Source: Thiogranum sp. (GTDB lineage Bacteria > Pseudomonadota > Gammaproteobacteria > DSM-19610). Taken from it: 64,000 nt of DNA. The stretch is from assembly GCA_024102665.1 (NCBI GenBank), contig JAGFJP010000103.1, forward strand, positions 62,001 through 126,000, in the 5' to 3' direction. Numbering within the stretch: position 1 is the first letter of the stretch; every line of letters begins with the position of its first letter. This document shows, in pieces, positions 1 to 8,219 of this stretch. The notes beneath the pieces were generated by a model. The model saw only the letters and a list, made by a program, of their open reading frames with translations. It was not told the origin of the DNA and made no database searches. The position numbers and the translations under genes were made by a program.

Positions 1-974
1 AGCCCGTCCCACGTTTCCTGACCTCCAAGCTTTTCGTCGGCTTTGTCGGATTTCAGTAGCCGGGTGCGAGGGGGGCGTTCCGAGAGCCCATAGGAGCGAA
101 AACGGTACTCTGTCTCCACGCACTGATTATCTGCGAGACAGACCTCATGAATTGGCCAACGGCCTACCAATTTTTCAAGTAGGGAATAGATGGGGCGAAA
201 CACGGTCTGCCGACCAAGCGCGCGATACTTTGATCGGCCGTGATTACAGGCGGATGCCCATTGTTGGGTCGATAAGGGTTCGTTAAGAATCCGATAGGCG
301 CGGTCCAGTACCTCCGTCCAGTCCGCGATAGAGCTGTTTGGGCGTTTCGCATGGTCAAGAATGCCATCGAGCGGCCGAATTGCGCGCTGTGCGGCACTCA
401 TAAGGTCATTAACAAACCGCGTCTGGGCATTTAGATCGCTGGTCACTGACGCGAAATGATGTAAGTAACGAGGGAGCGCGGAATTCTTAGCGACCAGCCT
501 AGGCCACGTTGTGCCACAATTCGGACAGCCGCTTTTGCTCGCAAGGGAATCCAAGCTGAATTCACACTTACATACGGGGCACCTTCGAAGCAACGGTTGC
601 CCGTGGTTCAGGCAGTGCGTAATCGGCAAATACTGCCAGCTCGCGCGATGGTACGGTCGCTGGGAAAAGCAAGCCGGACAGAGTTGGATATACGGCAGGG
701 TTAGTATCTGAATGCTACGCGTTTCATCTGGCTTCAGTGGCGCCAATTCATCTGAAAAACAATACGCGACAATCAGTTGTGCATCATGCCCGGTTATTCG
801 GGCGAGTTGATAAACCAACTTTTCTTCATGAATATCAAGCTTCCAGTTGGCGGGCACGTCGTAGGCACACAGCCATCGTCTGGCCGAGTGCCAGCCGTTG
901 TTGTTCGCGAGACGCACAACATAGCCAGCCACACTTTCGCCGGGCAGGGGTAGTGGGCGGACAGGAGCGAGCAT
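1..974 (-). CDS. tniQ: TniQ/TnsD-family target-selection protein, 3' end outside window
   Basis: The frame is open from the ATG at 974 to the window edge, giving 324 visible residues with no stop. The N-terminus reads VRPLPLPGESVAGYVVRLA, the typical TniQ opening. Zinc-finger cysteine pairs follow: CPAC near residue 100, CPVC and CKC near residues 130-137, and CPNC near residue 150. In Tn7-like elements TniQ/TnsD proteins bind the target DNA or a targeting complex and recruit TnsC. The ATG overlaps the tnsC stop (TAATG), so the two are translationally coupled as the last visible gene of tnsABC-tniQ. Because the C-terminus is missing, I cannot say whether this is a long TnsD-like protein with its own DNA-binding domain or a short TniQ that relies on a partner. 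Confidence 0.85.
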   Translation of the reverse strand, partial: MLAPVRPLPLPGESVAGYVVRLANNNGWHSARRWLCAYDVPANWKLDIHEEKLVYQLARITGHDAQLIVAYCFSDELAPLKPDETRSIQILTLPYIQLCPACFSQRPYHRASWQYLPITHCLNHGQPLLRRCPVCKCEFSLDSLASKSGCPNCGTTWPRLVAKNSALPRYLHHFASVTSDLNAQTRFVNDLMSAAQRAIRPLDGILDHAKRPNSSIADWTEVLDRAYRILNEPLSTQQWASACNHGRSKYRALGRQTVFRPIYSLLEKLVGRWPIHEVCLADNQCVETEYRFRSYGLSERPPRTRLLKSDKADEKLGGQETWDG

Positions 975-1903
975 TAGAGGACCGCCCCAACTTCAGTCAG
1001 AAATCTCTCTACTTTCGGCAACGGGATGTCGAACGGATTTCCATTAAGGTCGTGTACGGAAACAGATTCGAGGTATGCTTTCGCGAAATGGCATTGCGTG
1101 AGTTGCTCGGCTCCGTCGGATAATTCGATGGCTTCTTCCAATAAATTGGAGATGCGCCCATGTAGACCCCTCGTAGCTAGGAACATGCGCTTCTTCATCT
1201 CCTCGCCGTTCAACCGTATGCACGGTATACCCAATATCGTCTGGTATGCCTCTAATAGATTGTCCCACGCTTGGCTTCCAAGCTTTGGGGGACGCAACTC
1301 AACGGGCTTTCGAAATCGACGACGCAATTGATCTTCGGTAGCATCGCTGGGATTCTCCAGTAGATCTCTCGCCTTCGGTAAGCCCACTAAAACGAACGGA
1401 ACTTGCGTGTAGTCAGTTAAACTTTTCAATAAATCCGCTGCGTGCTGCGTCTTATGATGGCTATGTGATGGGAGGACGTGATGGATTTCATCGAGTATTA
1501 TCAGTTGCACGTTTGTCCCCTGTATTAGGGTGCAAAGTCGGTTGATTAAGGCTTGTTGGGTCCCGCTAGTGGGTTTTGGATCACCAACGGCCTCGAGGAG
1601 CACGGATAACATATCCTTTACGGTGACCCGCGGCTGAAGAGAACCATAAATCACCGGTTGACAGGTATATTCGGCATACTCAGTTTTAGGGAAGCGGTCT
1701 CGGTATTTCGAGACGATCGTCGATTTTCCGACTCCGGATGGGCCGACCAGCAACATGCTCTTGGGTTTTAGACCGCTTGTGCGGTGGCATACTGAAATCG
1801 CGTCAATTGCATCTTTGAAAGCCTTATTGGTGATAGTCTTTTCTAAAAACGCTACCGTCTCGCGCTTTCTGCGGGGCGTCCCTGTGTAAGCCTTAGATGA
1901 CAT
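974..1903 (-). CDS. tnsC: TnsC/TniB-type AAA+ transposition regulator
   Basis: An AAA+ ATPase that in Tn7-like elements links the target selector to the TnsA-TnsB transposase. The Walker A motif is GPSGVGKST, about 55 residues in, and the Walker B motif is LIILDEIHHV. An arginine-rich sensor region (DQLRRRFRKPVEL) follows. I chose the ATG at 1903 because GGGAG lies six bases upstream. A further in-frame ATG at 1930 lies well inside tnsB. The start overlaps the tnsB stop and the end overlaps tniQ, consistent with a compact polycistronic transposition operon. About 310 residues is normal for TniB-like regulators and shorter than Tn7 TnsC. Confidence 0.88.
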   Translation of the reverse strand: MSSKAYTGTPRRKRETVAFLEKTITNKAFKDAIDAISVCHRTSGLKPKSMLLVGPSGVGKSTIVSKYRDRFPKTEYAEYTCQPVIYGSLQPRVTVKDMLSVLLEAVGDPKPTSGTQQALINRLCTLIQGTNVQLIILDEIHHVLPSHSHHKTQHAADLLKSLTDYTQVPFVLVGLPKARDLLENPSDATEDQLRRRFRKPVELRPPKLGSQAWDNLLEAYQTILGIPCIRLNGEEMKKRMFLATRGLHGRISNLLEEAIELSDGAEQLTQCHFAKAYLESVSVHDLNGNPFDIPLPKVERFLTEVGAVL

Positions 1904-3752
1904 CGAAATCTCCCTCAATTTCATCTTCATCTAACGACCGTAGGTTGGGCGGTATCAATGCGTCCCAACCGGACTCGGGCCGAACTGGTGCTCGCACGAG
2001 AGCATCGAGATCAAGCGTGTCCTCATCGGTCTCTAGCCTGACTTCAGCGCCATTACGGTTTTTCCTCCTGCGAATTGCTCGCACGTCCTTCGCAGCAAAG
2101 ACAGGAGCTTCATTAACGTTTCGGCGTCGTCGACCTGCATTTAGCTTGGCGAAGGAGATCTCAGGCTCGACATTCGCGACATTAGGCACATCCAACAATG
2201 TACCGTTTTGCGGATTTACGACGGAGATTGCACTCGCGTCGAGCGGGTCTACAAGAATATCAACCTTTATTTCTCGCTCTTTCCGATTTCCATGGAGTAA
2301 GTGATAAAGCGCTTGAAGTCCGCTGGAATTGAAGCGCTGCTGCTGGCAGGTGACACCAACATGCTTTTGAAGTACTCGTGTGGCGCGCAACCCTCTCAGC
2401 TTTGCCAGATCGTTGAGATCCGCGGGCGCGATGGGGGGCGCGATTTGTATGCCCTCGTTCCAAGCCTGTATCGGCGTCTTTCCGCCGAGTCCAGAATGTG
2501 GCGTATTGTGATAGGTATGGACAATGAAATGGCTGAGAAAATCCTTGAACTCTGCAACAGTCCACTTGGCCGACTTTATTAGAGTGTCGTCGGAGTATAG
2601 CTTTGGATCGTACTTTCCCAAATAACCGCTGAGGTTGCTGAAAAGGCCTGTTCTTAGCGTGTAAATGAATCGCTCAACGAATGGCTTGCCCCATCCTTGG
2701 TGTGTCGGTGCGATGTTGTGCTCACTGCCAAGCATGTTCAGAATGTATCTAACACTTTCTGCTCTGTACCCCGGACCGGAATCTGTAGTCACCGAGTGAA
2801 ACAACCCGTACATCGGATAATCAGGGTCAGATTTCACAGAAATTGCATGTCGGATTGCATGGATGACACAGCCAGCAGTCTCTTTTGCTTTCCCGACCGC
2901 AACGGCATACCCCAAGACGGCGCGGCTATAGACATCGATGACAAGATAGAGACTCACTTTCCCAACGTACGCCCCGTCTTCGTTCAGTAGCCCGAGATTA
3001 AAGTGCGCTGTATCGAGCTCGACGCGTTCAAGCGGGTAGTTGACACGGATCGGCCCGGCAGCAACGCGTGCTTCAGCGCGTGCTTGGCTTGCTCCTTGGC
3101 GTGCGCTGATAACGCGCAGTCGATCAAGAGCATAGACTCGTCGTCTAAAGGTCGATTCGTCAGGCACTTTTGCGACGTAACCCAGCGAGTTGTATCGAGC
3201 GAGAAATGCTCGATAGGCGCTGCGAATTGTCGGTTTATTTCGCTTTAGATATACTTGATGGATGATTTCCTCCATCAGTGATTCGACCTCTGGCGATATC
3301 AAAGCGCGCTTTTTTCTCGCCTTATAGACGACTTGAAAGGCCATTTCACGTCCATCCGCGATCCAATCGGAGTACCATCGACTTAGAGTACTTATTCCCG
3401 GAGCGTTCTGATCATTGATGGCGACGGATACCTTGCCGATGACGGACTCACGAACACCTTTTGCGCACGGGTTCGGATGCTTATGCAACTCGCGCACGTA
3501 AGACTCCCGGCGTTGAATGATGGTCCTTTGGTGATTGGTCAGCTGAAATGCAACGCGCACAGGTCGGGTGGGTTGAATCAGTGTTAATTGTCGCTCCGAA
3601 TGTAAACGAAGGAGCTCGAAAGGGGGAATGACCTGCGTTTGACCATCGCCGAATTGAATCACAGCCAAGTCTGAGTCAAACAACCGAATAACGCCGATTT
3701 GCCCACGCAAATTAATAGTCTGACCCGGTACAAATGCAGCGCCGGAAATCAC
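1893..3752 (-). CDS. tnsB: TnsB/TniA-type DDE transposase
   Basis: A 619-residue member of the rve-fold transposase family that cuts and joins the 3' ends of the element. Candidate catalytic acids are D247 (VELDTAHF), D324 (TTDSGPGYR) and E360 (GWGKPFVERF), in the usual D-D-E order and spacing. The N-terminal 200 residues carry helix-turn-helix-like DNA-binding segments (for example APGISTLSRWYSDWI) and the C-terminus is basic (RRRKNR), as in TnsB. The start is a GTG that overlaps the tnsA stop (GTGA). Its association with a TnsA homologue argues for Tn7-like cut-and-paste transposition rather than Tn5053-like cointegrate formation. Confidence 0.92.
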   Translation of the reverse strand: MISGAAFVPGQTINLRGQIGVIRLFDSDLAVIQFGDGQTQVIPPFELLRLHSERQLTLIQPTRPVRVAFQLTNHQRTIIQRRESYVRELHKHPNPCAKGVRESVIGKVSVAINDQNAPGISTLSRWYSDWIADGREMAFQVVYKARKKRALISPEVESLMEEIIHQVYLKRNKPTIRSAYRAFLARYNSLGYVAKVPDESTFRRRVYALDRLRVISARQGASQARAEARVAAGPIRVNYPLERVELDTAHFNLGLLNEDGAYVGKVSLYLVIDVYSRAVLGYAVAVGKAKETAGCVIHAIRHAISVKSDPDYPMYGLFHSVTTDSGPGYRAESVRYILNMLGSEHNIAPTHQGWGKPFVERFIYTLRTGLFSNLSGYLGKYDPKLYSDDTLIKSAKWTVAEFKDFLSHFIVHTYHNTPHSGLGGKTPIQAWNEGIQIAPPIAPADLNDLAKLRGLRATRVLQKHVGVTCQQQRFNSSGLQALYHLLHGNRKEREIKVDILVDPLDASAISVVNPQNGTLLDVPNVANVEPEISFAKLNAGRRRRNVNEAPVFAAKDVRAIRRRKNRNGAEVRLETDEDTLDLDALVRAPVRPESGWDALIPPNLRSLDEDEIEGDFDVI

Positions 3753-4369
3753 GCGGACACCATCAGTGTCTCGTCACACAGGCGCTGAGCGTAATTGAAA
3801 AGGAGAGCTCTATCCGCAGCAAGACAATAGGGTAGGAGGGGGGATGCCCCCGTTTTGCGGGCGAATTCTTTTGCTTCGCCAAATCGGCATGATCGCCCGA
3901 AGCTCTGCTTCACTTTGTACTTACTCCATTGGAACGCGGGCAAATTCTTATAGCGATAAAGCAGGTTTAGATTATCGATCATTTCGCCGACGCGAATTTC
4001 GACGTCCGTTACCACTTCAAGCGATGCATTGTGGCGGTGGCGAATGTGCATCCTCAATCGGGCAATTTTGTCGCGGAATTCCGGACAATTGGCGTATTGA
4101 GCGGGTTTGACTTCTTGGAACGTGAAACTGCCATCGACGCGTTCGATGAGGAGGTCAGGTGTGTAACGGGCCTCTGGTCCGGCCTGCGTGCGGTACACGA
4201 AAGAAATTGGCTGACCGTTGTAGCCCACCACGGTGTCATCGAATTCGAGGCGGAGCATCGCGTCCCGCTCTAAGTGGCTCTCGCACCAAATCGAGCGATT
4301 GTTCTTCTTTGAAAAGAAATTGATGGTTTGCCTAGCCCAGCGATAGCGAGATAACTCCTTAGTTTTCAT
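3749..4369 (-). CDS. tnsA: TnsA endonuclease of a Tn7-like element
   Basis: A 206-residue protein with the TnsA N-terminal nuclease motifs of the restriction-endonuclease fold: a Glu in CESHLERDAML (residues 29-39), a Asp in YTPDLL (residue 72) and QEVK (residues 85-88). TnsA cuts the 5' strands at the element ends, so that with TnsB the element is excised cleanly. The ATG follows a GGGGGG ribosome-binding site. In characterised Tn7-like elements tnsA is next to one transposon end, so the end may lie in or beyond 4370-4521. It is transcribed divergently from hsdS. The length is short for a full TnsA with a complete C-terminal TnsC-contact domain. Confidence 0.88.
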   Translation of the reverse strand: MKTKELSRYRWARQTINFFSKKNNRSIWCESHLERDAMLRLEFDDTVVGYNGQPISFVYRTQAGPEARYTPDLLIERVDGSFTFQEVKPAQYANCPEFRDKIARLRMHIRHRHNASLEVVTDVEIRVGEMIDNLNLLYRYKNLPAFQWSKYKVKQSFGRSCRFGEAKEFARKTGASPLLPYCLAADRALLFNYAQRLCDETLMVSA

Positions 4370-4386
4370 TTGCCCCCCAGCAAAAG

Positions 4387-4406
4387 TGCATCAAACGAAT
4401 GATGCA
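4387..4406. promoter_or_regulatory. Operator-like palindrome O1
   Basis: TGCATCA-N6-TGATGCA, a perfect interrupted palindrome with spacer aacgaa. It abuts the predicted -10 box of tnsA and covers the expected transcription start. One of three copies in this intergenic region. A bound protein here would block the start of the transposase operon. Confidence 0.75.
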
Positions 4407-4435
4407 AGTATAGTCAGCTTATTGACGCTCGTCAA
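4407..4435 (-). promoter_or_regulatory. Predicted sigma-70 promoter of the tnsABC-tniQ operon
   Basis: On the minus strand the -35 box is TTGACG (4435-4430) and the -10 box is TATACT (4412-4407), with a 17-base spacer. The match is close to consensus. O1 starts at the next base after the -10 box and O2 lies just upstream of the -35 box, so the promoter is bracketed by operator-like sites. Confidence 0.65.
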
Positions 4436-4436
4436 T

Positions 4437-4456
4437 AGCATCAAAGCGATGATGCA
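4437..4456. promoter_or_regulatory. Operator-like palindrome O2
   Basis: AGCATCA-N6-TGATGCA with spacer aagcga, differing from O1 only in the outermost base of the left arm. It lies between the two divergent -35 boxes, one base from that of tnsA and eight bases from that of hsdS. Its position suits joint control of both operons. Confidence 0.7.
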
Positions 4457-4464
4457 CATTTTTC

Positions 4465-4493
4465 TTGCCATCCCGCCTGAGCTCGCATAATAT
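4465..4493 (+). promoter_or_regulatory. Predicted sigma-70 promoter of hsdS-hsdM
   Basis: The -35 box is TTGCCA (4465-4470) and the -10 box is TAATAT (4488-4493), with a 17-base spacer. The expected start is near 4500, inside O3. The untranslated leader would be only about 20 bases with no clear Shine-Dalgarno sequence before the ATG at 4522. Confidence 0.65.
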
Positions 4494-4496
4494 GGG

Positions 4497-4516
4497 CGCA
4501 TCATTCCTTTGATGCA
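4497..4516. promoter_or_regulatory. Operator-like palindrome O3
   Basis: CGCATCA-N6-TGATGCA with spacer ttcctt. The arms match O1 and O2 except for the outermost base, while the six spacer bases differ. It begins three bases after the hsdS -10 box and covers the predicted start, mirroring O1 at tnsA. Confidence 0.7.
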
Positions 4517-4521
4517 CTGAT

Positions 4522-5121
4522 ATGGAAAAACTAGAAAATTTAGCCACCGTCACGGCTGGTCACCCGTTCCGTGGCGCAATTCGCCCAGTGGAAGAAGGGA
4601 ACGGGCTGGTTGTACAAATGAAGGACGTTGGTGTCGACCAGAACGTCGAGTGGGATCGGCTCGTCCGGACTCTCGTCAAAGGTAGAAAGCAACCTGACTG
4701 GCTTCAAAAGGATGACATCATCTTTCTGGCCAGAGGAAACAATAACTTCGCGATCTGGCTACCCGAAGTGCCAGTGAAAGCCGTTTGTTCTCCCCATTTT
4801 TTTGTGATCCGAGTGCATGACGAGCGGTTCTTGCCAGCGTTTGTCGCGTGGCAGCTCAATCAAGAGCCTGCCCAACGTCACTTCAATGTGACCGCTGCTG
4901 AAAGCAGCCAGCGCAGTATCCCAATCCGCGAGCTCAAGTCGATTGAGCTAATACACCTGAGCATCGAACAGCAAGCGAATATTGTCGCCCTGCAATCCGG
5001 ATATGCGAGGGAAAAAGCAGCGTATCTTCGTCTAATCGACAACCGACAGCGAGAACTGAAAGCGATCGCTCAGCATTTCCTCAAGGGCTCATACGGCGAA
5101 AGGTGCAGCACACGTGGCTGA
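4522..5121 (+). CDS. hsdS: Half-size type I specificity subunit (single TRD)
   Basis: A 199-residue HsdS-like protein. Residues 1 to about 145 form one target-recognition domain, with the typical DDIIFLARGNNN segment near residue 75. A helical conserved region follows (IEQQANIVALQSGYAREKAAYLRLIDNRQRELKAIAQHF). Ordinary HsdS proteins are about 400 residues with two TRDs. Engineered and natural half-S subunits can act as dimers that read interrupted palindromes. It lies directly downstream of O3 and overlaps hsdM by eight bases. S before M is the reverse of the common M-S order. No hsdR is present in the window, so a restriction role is unlikely unless R is encoded elsewhere. Confidence 0.82.
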   Translation: MEKLENLATVTAGHPFRGAIRPVEEGNGLVVQMKDVGVDQNVEWDRLVRTLVKGRKQPDWLQKDDIIFLARGNNNFAIWLPEVPVKAVCSPHFFVIRVHDERFLPAFVAWQLNQEPAQRHFNVTAAESSQRSIPIRELKSIELIHLSIEQQANIVALQSGYAREKAAYLRLIDNRQRELKAIAQHFLKGSYGERCSTRG

Positions 5122-6622
5122 TAGCGCTGTACTCTCACAGAACGCAATCAACCAAACCATTGAAGAGTCTTGTGATGCTCTTGGCGGCATCGCAGACGCA
5201 ATGGATTACGTGGTGGCGATATTACTGTTGAAATTCCTCAATGATGCTTGGAAGAGCCGCTATGCGGAATGTCAGGATCAGTACAAAGAGCGCCCAGACG
5301 CCATCGAAGCGATCATGACTGGATCAAACTTTGATCTACCAGCTGAAGCGGATTTCGAATTTCTATGTGAACATCGAAACGAACCGGGTAATGCCCAAAG
5401 GATCGACAGGGCGCTCAGGGCAATTCAAGAGGTCGACGGATCTGAGATAAGTGATGTACTTCTGGACATCAGGTTTAACTCGAACAAGTTAGGTCCAGAG
5501 AAACAGAGGGATGATGTCTTGAAGCGGGTTTTGACTGCATTCGCTGGGTCCGAATTCAACCTTCACCGAGTTGCACTACACAAGCTTGACATCATCGAGA
5601 ATGCGTATGACTTCCTCGTAAGAAGTCTTGCGCTCAAGTTGGGCAAAAAGGACGCGCACTTCTATACGCCGCCAGAGATTGGTGAACTAATGGCGGGACT
5701 CATGTCGCCGAGGGACGATGATGATATCTGTGATCCAGCATGCGGCTCGGGATCCCTTCTTCTGGAGTGCTCAAAGTACATACGTCTTGCTAATAATCAC
5801 AGTAATCATTCGTTGTACGGACAAGAAGCAAGCAGGCCTGCTTGGGCTTTGGCAAAACTGGGCATGATTCTTCACGCAGAGAATAGCTTTTCGATCGAAT
5901 GGGGCGATGCGCTTCGCAATCCAAAGTTACTCGACACGGAAGGTAGACTAAAACTGTTTGATGTTATTGTGTCCGTTCCTCCTTTTTCTCTTAATAAGTG
6001 GGGCTATGAAAGCGCTCGTGACGACCCGTATGACCGCTACCTCCGCGGTTTACCGCCCAAGAGCAGGGGCGATTACGCGTTCATTTTGCACATGATGTCG
6101 ACCCTTAAGCCGACCAACGGGCGCATGGGCGTGATACTGCCACTTGGCGCTCTTTTTAGAGAGGGAAACGAGGCGAAGCTGAGAAAAAGTTTCATAGAAG
6201 ACAATCTTCTCGATGCAGTTGTTACGCTACCCGAGAAAATGTTCTATTGGACTTCGATTCCAACCGTGCTACTGATTTTCAAAGCAAATAAAACCGATAA
6301 TGACATCTTGTTCATTGACGCCAGTCGAGAATATCGCCGAGGAAAAAATCAGAACCAGCTCACCGATGAAAACATCGCGAAGATCGTAAAGACTTATCGA
6401 GCACGTGTTAACGTGAATGGCTACGCGTACAGAGCAACGGTAGACGACATTCGAGAGAACGCGTTTAACTGCAGCGTTTCTAGGTATGTCCTAGTCGCGG
6501 ACAAGAATGAAGAAATAGACATTTTGGCGTTGCGACAAGAGCGCGACATACTTAAAGAAGAGCTGCGGACGCTGGAGGATCACATGGGGTTACTGTTAAA
6601 GAAACTTGATTATGACGCCTGA
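5114..6622 (+). CDS. hsdM: HsdM-like N6-adenine methyltransferase with altered catalytic motif
   Basis: 502 residues, GTG start overlapping hsdS. The N-terminal helical domain (IADAMDYVVAILLLKFLND) and the SAM-binding motif DPACGSG (residues 207-213) are typical of HsdM. The catalytic motif IV, normally NPPF in type I M subunits, reads V288-P-P-F within IVSVPPFSLNKWG. The motif Asn or Asp that holds the target adenine is therefore replaced by Val (codon GTT at 5975-5977). SAM binding looks intact but methyl transfer may be lost or reduced. The protein may still bind DNA with the half-S subunit. The reading frame is otherwise undamaged, which argues against simple decay. Confidence 0.85.
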   Translation: MADSAVLSQNAINQTIEESCDALGGIADAMDYVVAILLLKFLNDAWKSRYAECQDQYKERPDAIEAIMTGSNFDLPAEADFEFLCEHRNEPGNAQRIDRALRAIQEVDGSEISDVLLDIRFNSNKLGPEKQRDDVLKRVLTAFAGSEFNLHRVALHKLDIIENAYDFLVRSLALKLGKKDAHFYTPPEIGELMAGLMSPRDDDDICDPACGSGSLLLECSKYIRLANNHSNHSLYGQEASRPAWALAKLGMILHAENSFSIEWGDALRNPKLLDTEGRLKLFDVIVSVPPFSLNKWGYESARDDPYDRYLRGLPPKSRGDYAFILHMMSTLKPTNGRMGVILPLGALFREGNEAKLRKSFIEDNLLDAVVTLPEKMFYWTSIPTVLLIFKANKTDNDILFIDASREYRRGKNQNQLTDENIAKIVKTYRARVNVNGYAYRATVDDIRENAFNCSVSRYVLVADKNEEIDILALRQERDILKEELRTLEDHMGLLLKKLDYDA

Positions 6623-6737
6623 CGACCGGGACGACCGCTCTTCGCTTCTCTATGGTATCAGCAGATGCCGATTTTTGATCCGTCGGTGCCCCATTTTGGC
6701 TGACCGATTGTGGTCGATCGAACGGGGGGATTAAAGC

Positions 6738-8207
6738 GTGAATGTCCAAGGCATTCAGGCTCGATATCGCCGCTTGCATCAGGAGAGTGCGGCGTGGCGT
6801 TTGATTCGGGCGGACAATGCGCCAATGATTCTGGCGTTCCTTGTGGATTTATTTTCCGAGGAAAGCGAGGTGCCGTTTGGTCGGGCCCGCGTGGGGCTGG
6901 AAGAAGAACTGACGCGCTGTAAGGAGCTTGGGATCTGGGACACCGAGATGAGCGCTGGTGCTTATCTCAACCTGTGGATCCGCAATGGTTGGCTCCGTGA
7001 GCTGGATGACCAGCTGATGAAAACCGATGCCTGCGACGTAGCGATTCGCTTTGCGCATGGGCTGGAGCAGCGCGAGACGGGCACCTCCGCTTCGCGCTTG
7101 AGGATTGTTCAGGAGGCGGTGCGTGATTTCGCCGTGGCGATTAGCCCCAACGTCGGCGAACGCGTCAACCTGCTGGAGTATAAAAAGGCCGCAATTCAGC
7201 GCGAAATTGATGCATTGAACGCGGGTCAGGTGAGTCATCTGAGCGATCTCGAACAGCGCGAGCGCATGCGCGAAATCTACCAACTGGCGTCGGCGCTGAC
7301 CGGCGATTTTCGCCGAGTCGAAGACGACCTGCGGGCGCTGGATCAGAATTTACGGGTGCAAATGATTGAGGATGGCACCAAGCGTGGAGAACTCTTGCGC
7401 GGTGTTTTCGAAAAAGAGGCACTGGTATTGCGCACCGACGCCGGAAGCGCGTTCGAAGGATTTTTTCAACTGCTGTGCGATCAGAACCGTTCCATGGAAT
7501 TGCGAGAGCAATTGCGTGGCATTTTGAGTCGACCGGCAGCGGATCATCTGAGCGCGCAGCAGCGGAAATATCTCAGTTCGTTGATGCGTGAGCTCTCGCG
7601 CGAAAGCGATCGCGTGATCCGGATCCGGAGGCGCACGGAGGAGAGCCTGCGCGCTTATATAGAGAGCAACGCCATTATGGAGCGGCGTGCCGTGGACCGA
7701 CTGCTGCAGCAACTGGAGAAGGCGGCGGTCGAGCTGAAAGACGGGGGCGTGGATGTCAAGACGGAGACGCGCCTTGCGCTGCCGGTGGGCGCCATCAAGA
7801 TGACATCACCGGATGCCATTCGCCTCAAGCTTCCGGACGAGAAGCTGGACACCTCGGACGTAGAGGAGGCGGTGAACTCCCGTTCGCTCAATGCCAGCAT
7901 GCTCGATCATCTGGATGCGGTCCAGATCAGGGATGTGGCGCTGAAGGCGCGCAGCGCGCTCGCCTCAGATGGGCCTATGACCATTGGCAACATCGTGGAG
8001 AAACTGCCGGTAACGGGAATCGAAGAGCTGGTGGCGTACTTGCGCATCGCAAAAGCTGTCGGTGCAACGAGCTTGGAGCAGACGGCATCAGGTACAGAAA
8101 CGGTCGAATTTTTGGATCGAAGCGGTGTCAGGCTGAAAGCGACGATTCCAACACTGATCATGAGTGCCGAGCTATTTCCTGACAGCATTGATGAGCTTTC
8201 TATATAA
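6738..8207 (+). CDS. jetA: Wadjet JetA (DUF3375 family)
   Basis: 489 residues, GTG start behind a GGGGGA ribosome-binding site. The protein matches the DUF3375 family: a helical N-terminal part (RYRRLHQESAAWRLIRADNAPMILAFL), a charged coiled-coil middle (residues 150-340) and a small C-terminal domain. In type I Wadjet, JetA is the kleisin-like subunit that bridges the JetC SMC-like dimer and JetB. First gene of jetABCD; the stop lies 12 bases before the jetB ATG. The coding sequence is visibly more GC-rich than hsdM upstream, which suggests that the jet module was acquired separately. All four subunits are present and open. Confidence 0.9.
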   Translation: MNVQGIQARYRRLHQESAAWRLIRADNAPMILAFLVDLFSEESEVPFGRARVGLEEELTRCKELGIWDTEMSAGAYLNLWIRNGWLRELDDQLMKTDACDVAIRFAHGLEQRETGTSASRLRIVQEAVRDFAVAISPNVGERVNLLEYKKAAIQREIDALNAGQVSHLSDLEQRERMREIYQLASALTGDFRRVEDDLRALDQNLRVQMIEDGTKRGELLRGVFEKEALVLRTDAGSAFEGFFQLLCDQNRSMELREQLRGILSRPAADHLSAQQRKYLSSLMRELSRESDRVIRIRRRTEESLRAYIESNAIMERRAVDRLLQQLEKAAVELKDGGVDVKTETRLALPVGAIKMTSPDAIRLKLPDEKLDTSDVEEAVNSRSLNASMLDHLDAVQIRDVALKARSALASDGPMTIGNIVEKLPVTGIEELVAYLRIAKAVGATSLEQTASGTETVEFLDRSGVRLKATIPTLIMSAELFPDSIDELSI

Positions 8208-8219
8208 AAAGGGGTGCCC

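Noticed and set aside
941-949. FtsK-orienting sequence (GGGCAGGG) left of dif
   Set aside because: The polarity fits, but one or two octamers are expected by chance. A whole-genome polarity count is needed.
4387-4516. The three repeats as TnsB-binding sites of a transposon end
   Set aside because: TnsB sites are directional and not palindromic. These are symmetric and are placed at two promoters. The idea is not excluded, and footprinting would decide.
4522-6622. A complete type I restriction system
   Set aside because: No HsdR-like gene with helicase motifs is present in the window.
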